From the NCBI RefSeq assembly GCF_001431205.1, contig NZ_LGPC01000014.1:73674-137673 (forward strand): a stretch of DNA of 64,000 nucleotides, read 5' to 3'. The translations under genes and the position numbers were made by a program. This document shows, in pieces, positions 56,002-64,000 of the stretch. This stretch comes from Staphylococcus sp. NAM3COL9 (GTDB lineage: Bacteria > Bacillota > Bacilli > Staphylococcales > Staphylococcaceae). How positions within the stretch are numbered: the first letter of the stretch is position 1; every line of letters starts with the position of its first letter. The notes beneath the pieces were generated by a model. The model made no database searches, was not told the origin of the DNA, and was given only the letters and a program-made list of their open reading frames with translations.

Positions 56002-57216
56002 TTAAAACAGTTTTCCAGAAAATATCAGAAAACCAAACGTCACAAAATGAAATGTGATAATGATACTTAACATTGTGGTAAATTGATTTTGCCATCGTGG
56101 GGGGTGATTTTTTCGCCACTTTTCATAATAACCATAGCTAATAAAGAGTCCCGCATGATACAAACCATATAAAATATAATGAAATTCAATACCATGCCAC
56201 ACACCCATGATTAAAAAGTTGAGTGAAAACGCAATATGCGACATCGTAAATTGACTTTTCAATAATTTTGTCTTTGACATAAAGAATAAAGATCTCATAT
56301 ATATACAATCTCTAAACCAAAACGATAATGACATATGCCATCTATTCCAAAAATCTTTAATATTTTTAGCTTTAAAAGGTTGCTTAAAGTTTTGAGGTGT
56401 TTGTATGCCATACAAATGGCTAAATGCAATGGCAAACAATGAATAACCTGCAAAATCAAAAAACAAATATAAACTATAGGCATACATATACAACCATTTT
56501 GCAGTAACGCTCGTAAAATTTAACATGAGTGGATTGATTGCATATGTTTGGATTAAGTAAGCAATAATATATTTATACAAAAATCCAAGCATTATAAAAT
56601 GAATTGCTTTACCTAATAGTTCACAATAACGCTCACGATTAGGTATTTTATTATCATCTTTTACAAATCGTTTATAGCGATCGATTGGTCCTGATGAAAT
56701 GGTTGGAAAGAATGAAATAAATTGTATGACTTTCCAAATTTTTATTTCTTTAATTGACCCGTCACGTATTTCCATCAATAATTGAACACTTTTAAAAGTT
56801 ACATATGAAATACCTAAAAATCCTATAAATTCTATAACTTTATTTTCATGAAGTTTCAACTGCGCAGCTCCAAACCAAGAACTTTGCATCACTTTCACAA
56901 TAATTAGCGGTAATATAGATAATGTAATTACCATAAAAAATTTACTAAATGTATTATTTTTAGCTCGAGATTTCCAATAATACATAATAATTACGACTTG
57001 CCAAATCGTATAGAGCAAAAAATTCATAACTTGAACACTTAAATAGTCCTGTCCAAATAAATTGTGTTTTTCAGATGAGAAAATAAGTAAAATCATTAAC
57101 GCAGTGCTCACGCCATTATATATACGACTTCTTTTACCCATAAGACCAAGAATAATGACTGGTATTAATACGATAGTTGCTATGAAAAAAAACGTAAATG
57201 TGCCATATGGAATCAT
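56002..57216 (-). CDS. dltB: MBOAT D-alanyl transferase DltB
   Basis: 404 residues, about 11 helices, MBOAT family. The invariant His341 (G-V-W-H-G-I-E-F) lies in the MBOAT core, and N-R-W-H-M-S-L-S-F-W-F-R-D (about 289-301) is the second signature. It moves D-alanine across or to the outer membrane face. Its ATG overlaps the dltA stop by 1 nt (TAATG). Confidence 0.95.
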   Translation of the reverse strand: MIPYGTFTFFFIATIVLIPVIILGLMGKRSRIYNGVSTALMILLIFSSEKHNLFGQDYLSVQVMNFLLYTIWQVVIIMYYWKSRAKNNTFSKFFMVITLSILPLIIVKVMQSSWFGAAQLKLHENKVIEFIGFLGISYVTFKSVQLLMEIRDGSIKEIKIWKVIQFISFFPTISSGPIDRYKRFVKDDNKIPNRERYCELLGKAIHFIMLGFLYKYIIAYLIQTYAINPLMLNFTSVTAKWLYMYAYSLYLFFDFAGYSLFAIAFSHLYGIQTPQNFKQPFKAKNIKDFWNRWHMSLSFWFRDCIYMRSLFFMSKTKLLKSQFTMSHIAFSLNFLIMGVWHGIEFHYILYGLYHAGLFISYGYYEKWRKNHPPRWQNQFTTMLSIIITFHFVTFGFLIFSGKLF

Positions 57217-58676
57217 TATATTACATCCTCAGCAATTTTTTTACGATCTAATTTACCATTTACTGTTAAAGGTAATTTATCTTGAAATATAATTTTCCTT
57301 GGTATCATATATTCTGGTATATGCTGTTTTAATACATATTTAATGTCATGAATAGCTTCTTGTTCATTTTCAACACGTTCATCTTCATTTACTACAATTA
57401 CAGCATTCAAATATATGACTTTATTGCCTTTATATATTGGCACTACTATAGCTTCCTTGATACACGCTATTTGACGTAATTGAAATTCTATTTCTTCTAA
57501 TTCCATTCTGTAACCATTTAATTTAATTTGAAAATCTATGCGACCATTAATAAACCACTGCTCATCTTTTATTTCTGCTTTGTCACCAGTGTAGTAATAT
57601 TTTTTATTATTATTTATTTTAAAAACTTCATTAGAACGATCCTTATCTTTCACGTATCCCTCGCTTACACACTTTCCAGAAATAACAAGTTCGCCTTTAT
57701 CTGTCAGTGATAAAGATGTACCTGGTCTTGGCACACCTACTGGTAAAGGATTATATTGTTCAATTACTGATTCAGTAATCAATATGCTTGTAACAGCTAC
57801 AGTTGCTTCTGTAGGACCATATGTATTGTATATATAAGCATTTGGAAAACGCTGTAATAACATTTGGGCAGTGCTATGCGCCAAAACTTCCCCACAAAAG
57901 AAAAATTCTTTTAAACTAGCATATGATGCCTCTGATAAATTAGGCAGCGTTAAACACATCTCCATAAAGGATGGCGTTGAAACCCATATATTTATTTTGG
58001 AGTGCTCCAGCATCTCATTTAATCGTTTAGGTTTATTAATCATCGTTTTATCTACTAAATTTAATGTGCCTGCGGTTGCTATACATGGATAAATAGCCAT
58101 TACTGATAAATCAAATGAAAATGGCGCTTGATTCAACCATTGTTGCTTATGACCCAATACATTAAGGTCAACTATCCATTCAGTGAATTGATTTAAGCTT
58201 CCATAGCTTATTTGAACTCCTTTAGGGTCACCTGTAGAGCCAGATGTGAATATCGTATAAGCAATATCTTCACTTACCATTTTAGAATCAAATTGTTTCA
58301 TGTTTAATGCGCTTGTCATCATACTCTGATCTATCACATCAATTTCCTTTATATTTATATTATTGTCAGTTGTATTGAATATAAATTGACCTTCTATTTT
58401 TTCAATAATGGACTGAATACGATCCTTAGGGATAGATGTATCGATTGGAACATAACCACAACCTGCTTTAATACTTGCTAACATTCCCACAATCATAAAT
58501 GGAGACATGTGACCATATAAAATGATCGGTCGCCTGGATTCTTTAATAATCTCAGCAAGTATATTTGAATATTGGTTTAATTCTCGATACGTCAAGCTCT
58601 CATTATTATGTTGAATTGCTTTATGATCAGGGTGATTTTGGGCATTTTCAATTAGTGAATGTATAATATCTTTCAT
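57216..58676 (-). CDS. dltA: D-alanine--DltC ligase DltA
   Basis: 486 residues, ANL adenylating enzyme. The P-loop-like [10 protein letters not shown] (144-153) binds [13 protein letters not shown] is near 295, and the C-terminal catalytic Lys lies in T-V-N-G-K-L-D-R. It activates D-alanine and loads DltC. It lies 14 bp after dltX and begins the D-alanylation set that lowers cell-surface negative charge and helps resist cationic peptides. Confidence 0.96.
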   Translation of the reverse strand: MKDIIHSLIENAQNHPDHKAIQHNNESLTYRELNQYSNILAEIIKESRRPIILYGHMSPFMIVGMLASIKAGCGYVPIDTSIPKDRIQSIIEKIEGQFIFNTTDNNINIKEIDVIDQSMMTSALNMKQFDSKMVSEDIAYTIFTSGSTGDPKGVQISYGSLNQFTEWIVDLNVLGHKQQWLNQAPFSFDLSVMAIYPCIATAGTLNLVDKTMINKPKRLNEMLEHSKINIWVSTPSFMEMCLTLPNLSEASYASLKEFFFCGEVLAHSTAQMLLQRFPNAYIYNTYGPTEATVAVTSILITESVIEQYNPLPVGVPRPGTSLSLTDKGELVISGKCVSEGYVKDKDRSNEVFKINNNKKYYYTGDKAEIKDEQWFINGRIDFQIKLNGYRMELEEIEFQLRQIACIKEAIVVPIYKGNKVIYLNAVIVVNEDERVENEQEAIHDIKYVLKQHIPEYMIPRKIIFQDKLPLTVNGKLDRKKIAEDVI

Positions 58677-58690
58677 GCTTCTCTCCTCAG

Positions 58691-58837
58691 TTAAAATTCA
58701 TTATAAATAAAGTTGTTATGGGTATCGCCAGTACCATATATGAGATATAACGCTATAAAAATAGAAAAATATAGCAGCGTTATTAGCCAAGGTTTTAACT
58801 TATGAAATAATGAATCTTGTTCTATTTTTTTACTCAT
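58691..58837 (-). CDS. dltX: Teichoic acid D-Ala incorporation-associated peptide DltX
   Basis: A 48-residue ORF immediately upstream of dltA with GAGGTG before its ATG. It has a charged N-terminus, one helix (about 18-35) and a polar tail ending F-I-Y-N-E-F. This is DltX, a membrane peptide found before dltA in many Firmicutes. Its Tyr-bearing C-terminal motif is conserved and has been proposed to carry the acyl group during transfer. It is easily missed by automatic annotation. Confidence 0.9.
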   Translation of the reverse strand: MSKKIEQDSLFHKLKPWLITLLYFSIFIALYLIYGTGDTHNNFIYNEF

Positions 58838-59070
58838 TGTTCACCTCTTCTATACTAATTAGGACTACACTATAATAAAATTATGTAATAAATAAAAATT
58901 TATTAGTTAAAGAAATTTACATTGCATTAACATTTTACTAATATATTATACATTTTTTACCACAGCTTGACAATTGAATAAACAATTTTATATATAACAA
59001 AAATGTTATATTGAATTACGCATAAAAAAAGTGGCATTCATTTTTTATAATCAATTCAAAATTGAGTACA

Positions 59071-59109
59071 AAAAACTGCTAATAAAGTCTTTGACTTTAT
59101 TAGCAGTTC
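59071..59109 (-). terminator. Terminator of the hydroxyacid dehydrogenase gene (hairpin family copy 4)
   Basis: AACTGCTAATAAAGTC pairs with GACTTTATTAGCAGTT around a 3-nt loop, 22 bp beyond the stop, with an AAAAA/TTTTT tail. Core geometry equals copies 1-3. Confidence 0.85.
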
Positions 59110-59130
59110 TGAAAAAGATGTGATTTAATT

Positions 59131-60090
59131 TTATGAAATCGGTGTTTTAGCATTTTTATGACTTAACACTAAACGTATATTATCTACACAAAGTTGAATC
59201 ATGCGATTTCTCGTTACTACAGATGCACTACCAATATGTGGTAAGATAACTGCATTTTTCATTGATAACAATGGATGCGTCATATCAATCGGTTCTTGAC
59301 GTAAGACATCCAAGCCACATGCAGCAATTTCTCCATCTTGTAAAGCATTAACAAGTGCTTGCTCATCAACAACTGCGCCTCGGCCAATGTTAATGAATAT
59401 CGCATCATTTTTCATCTTTTTAAATGCAGCAGTATTAAATTTATTTCTTGTATCTTCAGTAAGTGGCGCTGTACAAATAATAAAATCACTATGCTCAAGT
59501 AATGTATCAAACGGTACATATAAAGCGCCTAATGCTTCTTCAGCGTCTTTATGTCTTGACCTATTGTGATACAAAATATTTGCATTAAATCCTTTCAAGC
59601 GTCTCGCAAAGGCTTTACCAATATCACCCATGCCATAGATACCTACCTTGGCATTATATAAATCTTTACCTGCCAAAAGATATGGACCCCAACTTTGCCA
59701 CTCACCTCTTTGTACGTATTGCTCCGCTTCAACAATGCGTCTTGCTACGGTCAACATCAAAGTAAAGCCTAGCTCTGCTGTTGTCTCAGTTAACACGCCA
59801 GGCGTATTCGTAACAACTATCCCTTTACTTTGTACAAGTTGTACATCTATATTATCGAAACCAACTGCCATATTTGCAATCACTTTCAAATGAGGTGCTG
59901 CTTCTATAACTTCTTCGTCAATTTTTTCACTTAAAGTTATAAGACAAGCAGTTGCATCCTTTAAAGATGCTAAAAATTTATCTCTTGGCATTGGTGTATA
60001 AGATTCATTCCAAACTTCAACATCCGCAAGTGTTTCTAATTGTTCTATAAATGACTTAGGTATTTTTCTACTAACGACTATTTTATTCAT
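59131..60090 (-). CDS. D-2-hydroxyacid dehydrogenase
   Basis: 319 residues. NAD-binding G-I-Y-G-M-G-D-I-G-K (about 150-159), catalytic Arg in N-I-G-R-G-A-V-V-D (about 235-243), and catalytic His in L-P-H-I-G-S-A (about 284-290), with Glu in R-Q-E-P. The closest type is glyoxylate/hydroxypyruvate reductase, but other 2-oxo acids are possible. It lies 10 bp after the HAD phosphatase gene, so they may be one unit. Confidence 0.9.
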   Translation of the reverse strand: MNKIVVSRKIPKSFIEQLETLADVEVWNESYTPMPRDKFLASLKDATACLITLSEKIDEEVIEAAPHLKVIANMAVGFDNIDVQLVQSKGIVVTNTPGVLTETTAELGFTLMLTVARRIVEAEQYVQRGEWQSWGPYLLAGKDLYNAKVGIYGMGDIGKAFARRLKGFNANILYHNRSRHKDAEEALGALYVPFDTLLEHSDFIICTAPLTEDTRNKFNTAAFKKMKNDAIFINIGRGAVVDEQALVNALQDGEIAACGLDVLRQEPIDMTHPLLSMKNAVILPHIGSASVVTRNRMIQLCVDNIRLVLSHKNAKTPIS

Positions 60091-60100
60091 ACAATCACCC

Positions 60101-60880
60101 CTACATTTTGAGTTCTTTGATCACTTCATTCAAATCTTTAAACGTATAAGTCGGAGGTATTTCTTTTAGTACGATTTGTTCCTTAGTTGTGACGCCAGTT
60201 TGTACATGTATCGTGTCAACGTTCACATTAATTCCTGAAAGTATATCTGTATCATATAAATCTCCAACCATAGCTACTTCTGAGCGCTCTAAATCTAAAA
60301 TTTCTAATGCCTTTTTCATAATAATAGGTTCCGGTTTACCAATAAATGTCGGTTGAACACCTGTGGATACTGTTACAACACTTGTAATAGCACCGTTACC
60401 TGGTAAAAAACCTCGTTCTTTAGGTATAGATACATCCTGATTCGTTGATATAAATTTCGCACCATTGCGTACACCTAATGTTGCAGTAGTTAACTTTTCA
60501 TATGTTACCGCTTCATCTAATCCAATTACTACGTAATCAACAAACTCATCGTCTTTCAGTATTAATCCATGACTTGTTAGTGCTTTTTCAAGTCCGCTAC
60601 CACCTAACATATAAACAGTAGCACCTGGAGATTCTTCTGAAATGTATTCAGCAGTTGCAAGTGCTGAAGTAACTACTTCGTCAGCCTTTGCATCTACACC
60701 CATTGTATGTAATTTTGTAGCTACTTCTTCTGGTTCTTTCGTAGAATTGTTCGTTACATATAAATGTGGAATTTGTTGTTGGTTTAAATATTCTATAAAT
60801 TGCGTTGCACCATCAATAGTTTCATTACCTTTATACATCGTGCCATCTAAATCAATAAGATAAGCTTTGTAATTTTTCAT
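60101..60880 (-). CDS. NagD/YutF-type HAD-IIA sugar phosphatase
   Basis: 259 residues. Motif [10 protein letters not shown] (about 11-19), motif II in V-T-N-N-S (about 41-45), and G-D-L-Y-D-T-D-I (about 207-214) as motif IV. The C2a cap lies between. It is the YutF type found beside YutE in Bacillus. It dephosphorylates small sugar or nucleotide phosphates. The substrate is unproven. It begins 6 bp after the YutE stop. Confidence 0.89.
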   Translation of the reverse strand: MKNYKAYLIDLDGTMYKGNETIDGATQFIEYLNQQQIPHLYVTNNSTKEPEEVATKLHTMGVDAKADEVVTSALATAEYISEESPGATVYMLGGSGLEKALTSHGLILKDDEFVDYVVIGLDEAVTYEKLTTATLGVRNGAKFISTNQDVSIPKERGFLPGNGAITSVVTVSTGVQPTFIGKPEPIIMKKALEILDLERSEVAMVGDLYDTDILSGINVNVDTIHVQTGVTTKEQIVLKEIPPTYTFKDLNEVIKELKM

Positions 60881-60886
60881 TAATAC

Positions 60887-61318
60887 TTACTCTCCTTTTT
60901 TACCAAAAGCTGTAACTGGCACATCTTCACTTTTTAGAAAACGTATGACTTCTTCAATGAATTGTTGATAATAAGGCACCGTCTCATCAAAAAGTGGTAT
61001 AAGACTGGCCGTATCAAGTTCATCATAATAGTGGACGAATTGTTTTCTTACATCGACCGTTTCATTGATGTGAACTTGTGTGTCTTTAGAAATCACTTTT
61101 TCTAATTCTAAAATATCGATAACATCTTTATAGTTACCTGGATCTCTTAATATAAAACCATCAATAACCATATTTCCAATATCTACAGCAGACTCTATAA
61201 ACATTTGTGCAATACGTTCAAATGCATAGTGATTATCTTTACTTTGAGGATAATCTGTAATTAATTGTTGTAAATAATTTAACTTTGTATTCAATTTTTC
61301 TTTATTAACAAAATACAT
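60887..61318 (-). CDS. YutE-like DUF86 protein with HepT motif
   Basis: 143 residues from the ATG preceded by AGGGGTGACG; an adjacent ATG at 61321 is equally in frame. All-helical. The HepT/DUF86 RNase signature R-x4-H-x-Y is intact as Arg91, His96 and Tyr98 (R-K-Q-F-V-H-Y-Y). HepT is the toxin of HepT/MntA pairs. No MntA nucleotidyltransferase is beside it. The stable neighbour is YutF, as in Bacillus, so a housekeeping role is likelier than a toxin. The activity is unknown. Confidence 0.82.
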   Translation of the reverse strand: MYFVNKEKLNTKLNYLQQLITDYPQSKDNHYAFERIAQMFIESAVDIGNMVIDGFILRDPGNYKDVIDILELEKVISKDTQVHINETVDVRKQFVHYYDELDTASLIPLFDETVPYYQQFIEEVIRFLKSEDVPVTAFGKKGE

Positions 61319-61467
61319 CATCGTCACCCCTATCACTCTAATCATACCATACCTTTGCAGTCGAATTCATTTATCGTTATACTGTGAATTAAGACTTTTT
61401 AACCACAAAATCATAAATCAACTACTGCATTATATTATAAGTCACACACTACGAGGAGTGTAATAAA

Positions 61468-61734
61468 ATGATTGATATGTATCTATATGACGACGATGAA
61501 TCAGCTCAAGTCCAATTTGTCGGTTTTGTAGGCGAACATAGTCGTTACGATTTAATGTTAGTCCAAACCAATCGCCATTTTGGCAAAACTATCGTATTAA
61601 ATATGCAAACAAATAAATTCGGGATTATTGGCACAGATGATTTAGAAGAAGAAGGTTACATCTCATACATACTTGGTGTTAATGAAGATGAAGGAAATGA
61701 AATCACCGAATATCTAAATGAAATCATCCAATAG
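61468..61734 (+). CDS. DUF3055 protein
   Basis: 88 residues, acidic (many Asp and Glu), with D-D-E-S-A-x-V-Q-F-V-G-F-V near the start and G-I-I-G-T-D-D-L-E-E-E-G-Y (about 51-63). Conserved in Bacillales with unknown function. GAGGAG precedes the ATG. It is divergent from the YutE gene and convergent with yutD. Confidence 0.8.
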   Translation: MIDMYLYDDDESAQVQFVGFVGEHSRYDLMLVQTNRHFGKTIVLNMQTNKFGIIGTDDLEEEGYISYILGVNEDEGNEITEYLNEIIQ

Positions 61735-61874
61735 TTATAGACTATTAACAAACTTCATTGTTATCTTTATATCACCTTTTCATATGAGACACTTGAGGAA
61801 AAAAGCGAGTCAAAGACTACATACTCACTCCATATTCCTGAGCATGCATAACCAAAATCAAAATATTATAAAAT

Positions 61875-61920
61875 AGAAAAAGAACTCATCCGTAAATTTT
61901 AGCGAATGAGTTCTTTTTTA
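61875..61920. terminator. Bidirectional terminator
   Basis: AAAAAGAACTCAT...CG pairs with CG...ATGAGTTCTTTTT, with T run, between convergent DUF3055 and yutD genes. Confidence 0.88.
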
Positions 61921-61963
61921 CATCGGAAGATTTATGTTCTGCTCCCTTTTTATTAATCAACAT

Positions 61964-62347
61964 TTATTTTTCTGTATCTTGAATACTCGGCTTAATTTTT
62001 ACGTCTTGCAATTTATTTTCTTCAAAATCAGGATCAATCTCTTCAGTTTCATCTACATATTCTTTAAGTTCTTGTTCCGGAATACGTCTCAAGATAAAAT
62101 ATGGGCAACCAAAATTACAGTATTCTAATAAATAATCTTGTATTGTCGAAAAACGTTTGCTCAACTCTGCTTTTTTATTTTTATCAGTATAAAAACCTTT
62201 TAATCTTAATTGTTCATAACCAAAGTCACCTACAATATAATCATACTTATCTAATATGTCAGAATAACGATTTGCGAATGTTTCCTCGTCAAAACATTCT
62301 CTATACTCTTCCATGATTTCAAAGTAGTGTTCATTCACTTTTATCAT
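61964..62347 (-). CDS. yutD: YutD family (DUF1027) protein
   Basis: 127 residues from the ATG at 62347; AGGTGA lies 8 nt upstream. The frame's earlier GTG lies in that site. V-N-x-H-Y-F-E-I-M-x-x-Y-R-E-C-F-D (about 4-20), Y-D-Y-I-V-G-D-F-G-Y-x-Q-L-R-L-K-G-F-Y (about 36-54) and Y-C-N-F-G-C-P-Y-F (about 77-85) fit the YutD family. The function is unknown. Confidence 0.86.
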   Translation of the reverse strand: MIKVNEHYFEIMEEYRECFDEETFANRYSDILDKYDYIVGDFGYEQLRLKGFYTDKNKKAELSKRFSTIQDYLLEYCNFGCPYFILRRIPEQELKEYVDETEEIDPDFEENKLQDVKIKPSIQDTEK

Positions 62348-62443
62348 TTCATTCACCTAATCTAAGTATACTATCCATACCTTCAATGATCACAAAACTG
62401 TTACAGTCTGCCTCATCTATGTATATATACTTTATATTTCTAA

Positions 62444-62510
62444 TAAAGACTTAGTCCATAAAGTGAAGCTAAATTAAGCACACTTAACAAATGAACTAAG
62501 TCTTTTTTTA
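62444..62510 (-). terminator. Terminator of lipA
   Basis: AAAGACTTAGT-CAT pairs with ATG-ACTAAGTCTTT with a long internal loop, with a T run beyond, directly after the lipA stop. Confidence 0.75.
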
Positions 62511-62513
62511 CTA

Positions 62514-63443
62514 TTAAATCTTTGTATCAGTACCCAATTTTTCTTCACCAATACGATGTTTTTCTTTTGCAGCTGCGTTCACTTGTTCATCCGCATGATA
62601 TGAGCTTCTTACAAGCGGACCAGCTTGGCAATGTTTAAAACCTTTATCCATCGCAATTTTTCTTAATTTACCAAATTCTAATGGCGTATAGTATTTTTCA
62701 ACTTTTAAGTGTTTACGTGAAGGTTGTAAATATTGACCAATTGTTAAAATATCTACATCGTTTGCACGTAAGTCATCCATTGTTTCATAAATTTCTTCGT
62801 GTGTTTCACCTAAACCTACCATTAAACTTGATTTAGTTGGAATATCGGGTTGTAACTCTTTTGAGCGTCTTAAGAACTCTAACGTACGGTCATACGTTGC
62901 TCTTGCACGAACTGTCGGCGTTAATCGGCGGACTGTCTCGATATTGTGGTTTAAAATATCTGGTTTTGAAGCCATTAATGTTTCTAATGCTTCAAAATCT
63001 CCACCCATATCTGATGGCAAGATTTCTATTGAAGTAAAAGGATTACGTTCGCGTACTTTACGTACCGTCTCAGCATAAACATTTGAACCAGCATCTCTTA
63101 AATCATCGCGTGCTACTGCTGTTATAACAACATGTTTTAAGTTCATTAATTCAACAGATTCAGCCACACGTTCTGGCTCATCTAAATCTAACTCATTAGG
63201 CAATCCTGTCTTAACTGCACAGAAACGACAAGCACGTGTACAAACCGCGCCTAAGATCATAAATGTAGCAGTACGACGTTCCCCCCAACATTCATGTATA
63301 TTAGGGCACTTTGCCTCTTCACAAACTGTATGCAAATTCTTTTCACGCATCATTTTCTTTAGACCAGTGTAGTTCTCGTTAGTGTTTAGCTTTATTTTCA
63401 GCCAATCTGGTTTACGTAAAATTTCTTCATTTTTAGTAGCCAT
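62514..63443 (-). CDS. lipA: Lipoyl synthase
   Basis: 309 residues, radical SAM. It inserts two sulfurs into octanoyl-carrier chains to make lipoyl groups for pyruvate and 2-oxoglutarate dehydrogenases and the glycine cleavage system. The auxiliary cluster cysteines are Cys41, Cys46 and Cys52 ([12 protein letters not shown]), and the radical-SAM cysteines Cys68, Cys72 and Cys75 (C-T-R-A-C-R-F-C). The R-S-S-Y-H-A-D near residue 285 holds the conserved C-terminal Ser ligand. It is a likely client of the Fe-S carriers in this window. Confidence 0.97.
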   Translation of the reverse strand: MATKNEEILRKPDWLKIKLNTNENYTGLKKMMREKNLHTVCEEAKCPNIHECWGERRTATFMILGAVCTRACRFCAVKTGLPNELDLDEPERVAESVELMNLKHVVITAVARDDLRDAGSNVYAETVRKVRERNPFTSIEILPSDMGGDFEALETLMASKPDILNHNIETVRRLTPTVRARATYDRTLEFLRRSKELQPDIPTKSSLMVGLGETHEEIYETMDDLRANDVDILTIGQYLQPSRKHLKVEKYYTPLEFGKLRKIAMDKGFKHCQAGPLVRSSYHADEQVNAAAKEKHRIGEEKLGTDTKI

Positions 63444-63524
63444 ATCCGCACAATCCTCCTGAGTTTGAAATCTGTCCTCATTATAACGAAATTCCCATTA
63501 AATTTAAACGTATAATGTTACTTT

Positions 63525-64000
63525 TTAATATTCTAGTAATTTTTCTTTAAAAATATCTCTTAAGAATTCAGGCATTAAGTAATCTATGGACGCATCTTTT
63601 AACATTGGGAAGTAACGACCAAATGTGTACATATCAACTGTCCCTATGATGTAAGTCGCTTCATTCTCAATTTCTTCACCATTAATAAAGTAACGTGATT
63701 CAGATTCAATAAACCCTAAATTATATAATATATATCCTCCAAATATATCACCTCTAAAACCTAAACCCTGTGCATGCTCATGAATATATTCTTGTTTCTG
63801 ACTTTTTATTATAACGTTTTTCAGTTCTTGACCACTTAGTTTAATTCGTACTGCATTAATTGGATGAGGCAACATCTGGTGAATATCATATTCAGTGACT
63901 TCATCAGCAATGACACCTCTAACGATTAAACCGGCATTGATAATCGTACAGTCAGCATTCGTAAATTCAAATATACTTTCAGCTAGCATATGCGTCGTTT
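63525..64000 (-). CDS. 5'-nucleotidase/metallophosphatase family protein, C-terminal part (YunD-like)
   Basis: The frame has no start in the window and continues off the right edge, so it is partial. The 158 visible residues contain the 5'-nucleotidase C-terminal domain: N-A-G-x-I-V-R-G (about 22-29), L-P-H-P-I-N-A-V-R-I-K-L-S-G-Q-E-L, and G-F-R-G-D-I-F-G-G-Y-I-L. An N-terminal metallophosphatase domain should lie outside the window. There is no terminator directly after its stop, and lipA is 81 bp downstream on the same strand. Confidence 0.85.
   Translation of the reverse strand, partial: TTHMLAESIFEFTNADCTIINAGLIVRGVIADEVTEYDIHQMLPHPINAVRIKLSGQELKNVIIKSQKQEYIHEHAQGLGFRGDIFGGYILYNLGFIESESRYFINGEEIENEATYIIGTVDMYTFGRYFPMLKDASIDYLMPEFLRDIFKEKLLEY

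Noticed and set aside
61934..62316. Two plus-strand frames opposite yutD
   Set aside because: Phe/Leu-rich mirror frames of a conserved family gene.

Overview
The window is low-GC Firmicutes chromosome. Gene content and order match a Staphylococcus core region: fabH-fabF, clpB, cdr, addB-addA, spsA-spsB, pgi, argGH, glpQ, rocD-gudB, kapB, mnhABCDEFG, ndh, nfu, dltXABCD and lipA are arranged as in S. aureus, read here in the opposite direction. Details such as the decayed OatA-type gene, the DUF1348 gene and the extra genes between glpQ and gudB suggest a coagulase-negative species, possibly of the saprophyticus/xylosus group. That assignment is an inference from memory, not from a search.

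Layout. 1-4.6 kb: DUF3899 membrane protein, MFS exporter, fabF and fabH behind a perfect FapR-type palindrome, and a YjzD-like membrane peptide. 4.9-9.3 kb: clpB with a textbook CtsR operator, a DUF1348 protein, a frameshifted remnant of an O-acetyltransferase SGNH domain, and sufT. 9.4-14.6 kb: HAD phosphatase, CoA-disulfide reductase, YisL-like membrane protein, FAA hydrolase, DUF418 membrane protein. 14.7-23.8 kb: addA-addB recombination nuclease, active and degenerate signal peptidases (spsB, spsA), a TVP38 membrane protein. 24-29.6 kb: pgi, argG-argH, glpQ. 29.7-32.2 kb: a likely accessory insertion (DUF454 protein, GNAT with an odd start, decayed MFS gene). 32.6-38.9 kb: gudB, rocD (arginine/ornithine to glutamate catabolism), an OYE-type oxidoreductase, an S1-domain protein, ppiB, kapB. 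39-46.1 kb: the seven-gene Mnh Na+/H+ antiporter and a flavoprotein. 46.2-54.2 kb: thioesterase, NhaC-like transporter, leucyl aminopeptidase, then a redox/Fe-S group (ndh, HesB-type protein, YuzB, YumB-like flavoprotein, YuzD, Nfu). 54.6-58.8 kb: dltX-A-B-C-D for D-alanylation of teichoic acids, including a 48-residue dltX. 59-64 kb: hydroxyacid dehydrogenase, a YutF/YutE pair, a DUF3055 protein, YutD, lipA and a partial 5'-nucleotidase.

Most transcription units end in clear intrinsic terminators. I saw no rRNA, tRNA, CRISPR array, phage, insertion sequence, T-box or riboswitch. I did not find a convincing undescribed system. The points most worth checking are a four-copy hairpin family with fixed geometry, a GNAT gene whose Shine-Dalgarno points at an ATA codon, a lone HepT-motif protein (YutE), two GC-rich intergenic segments, and the two decaying genes.
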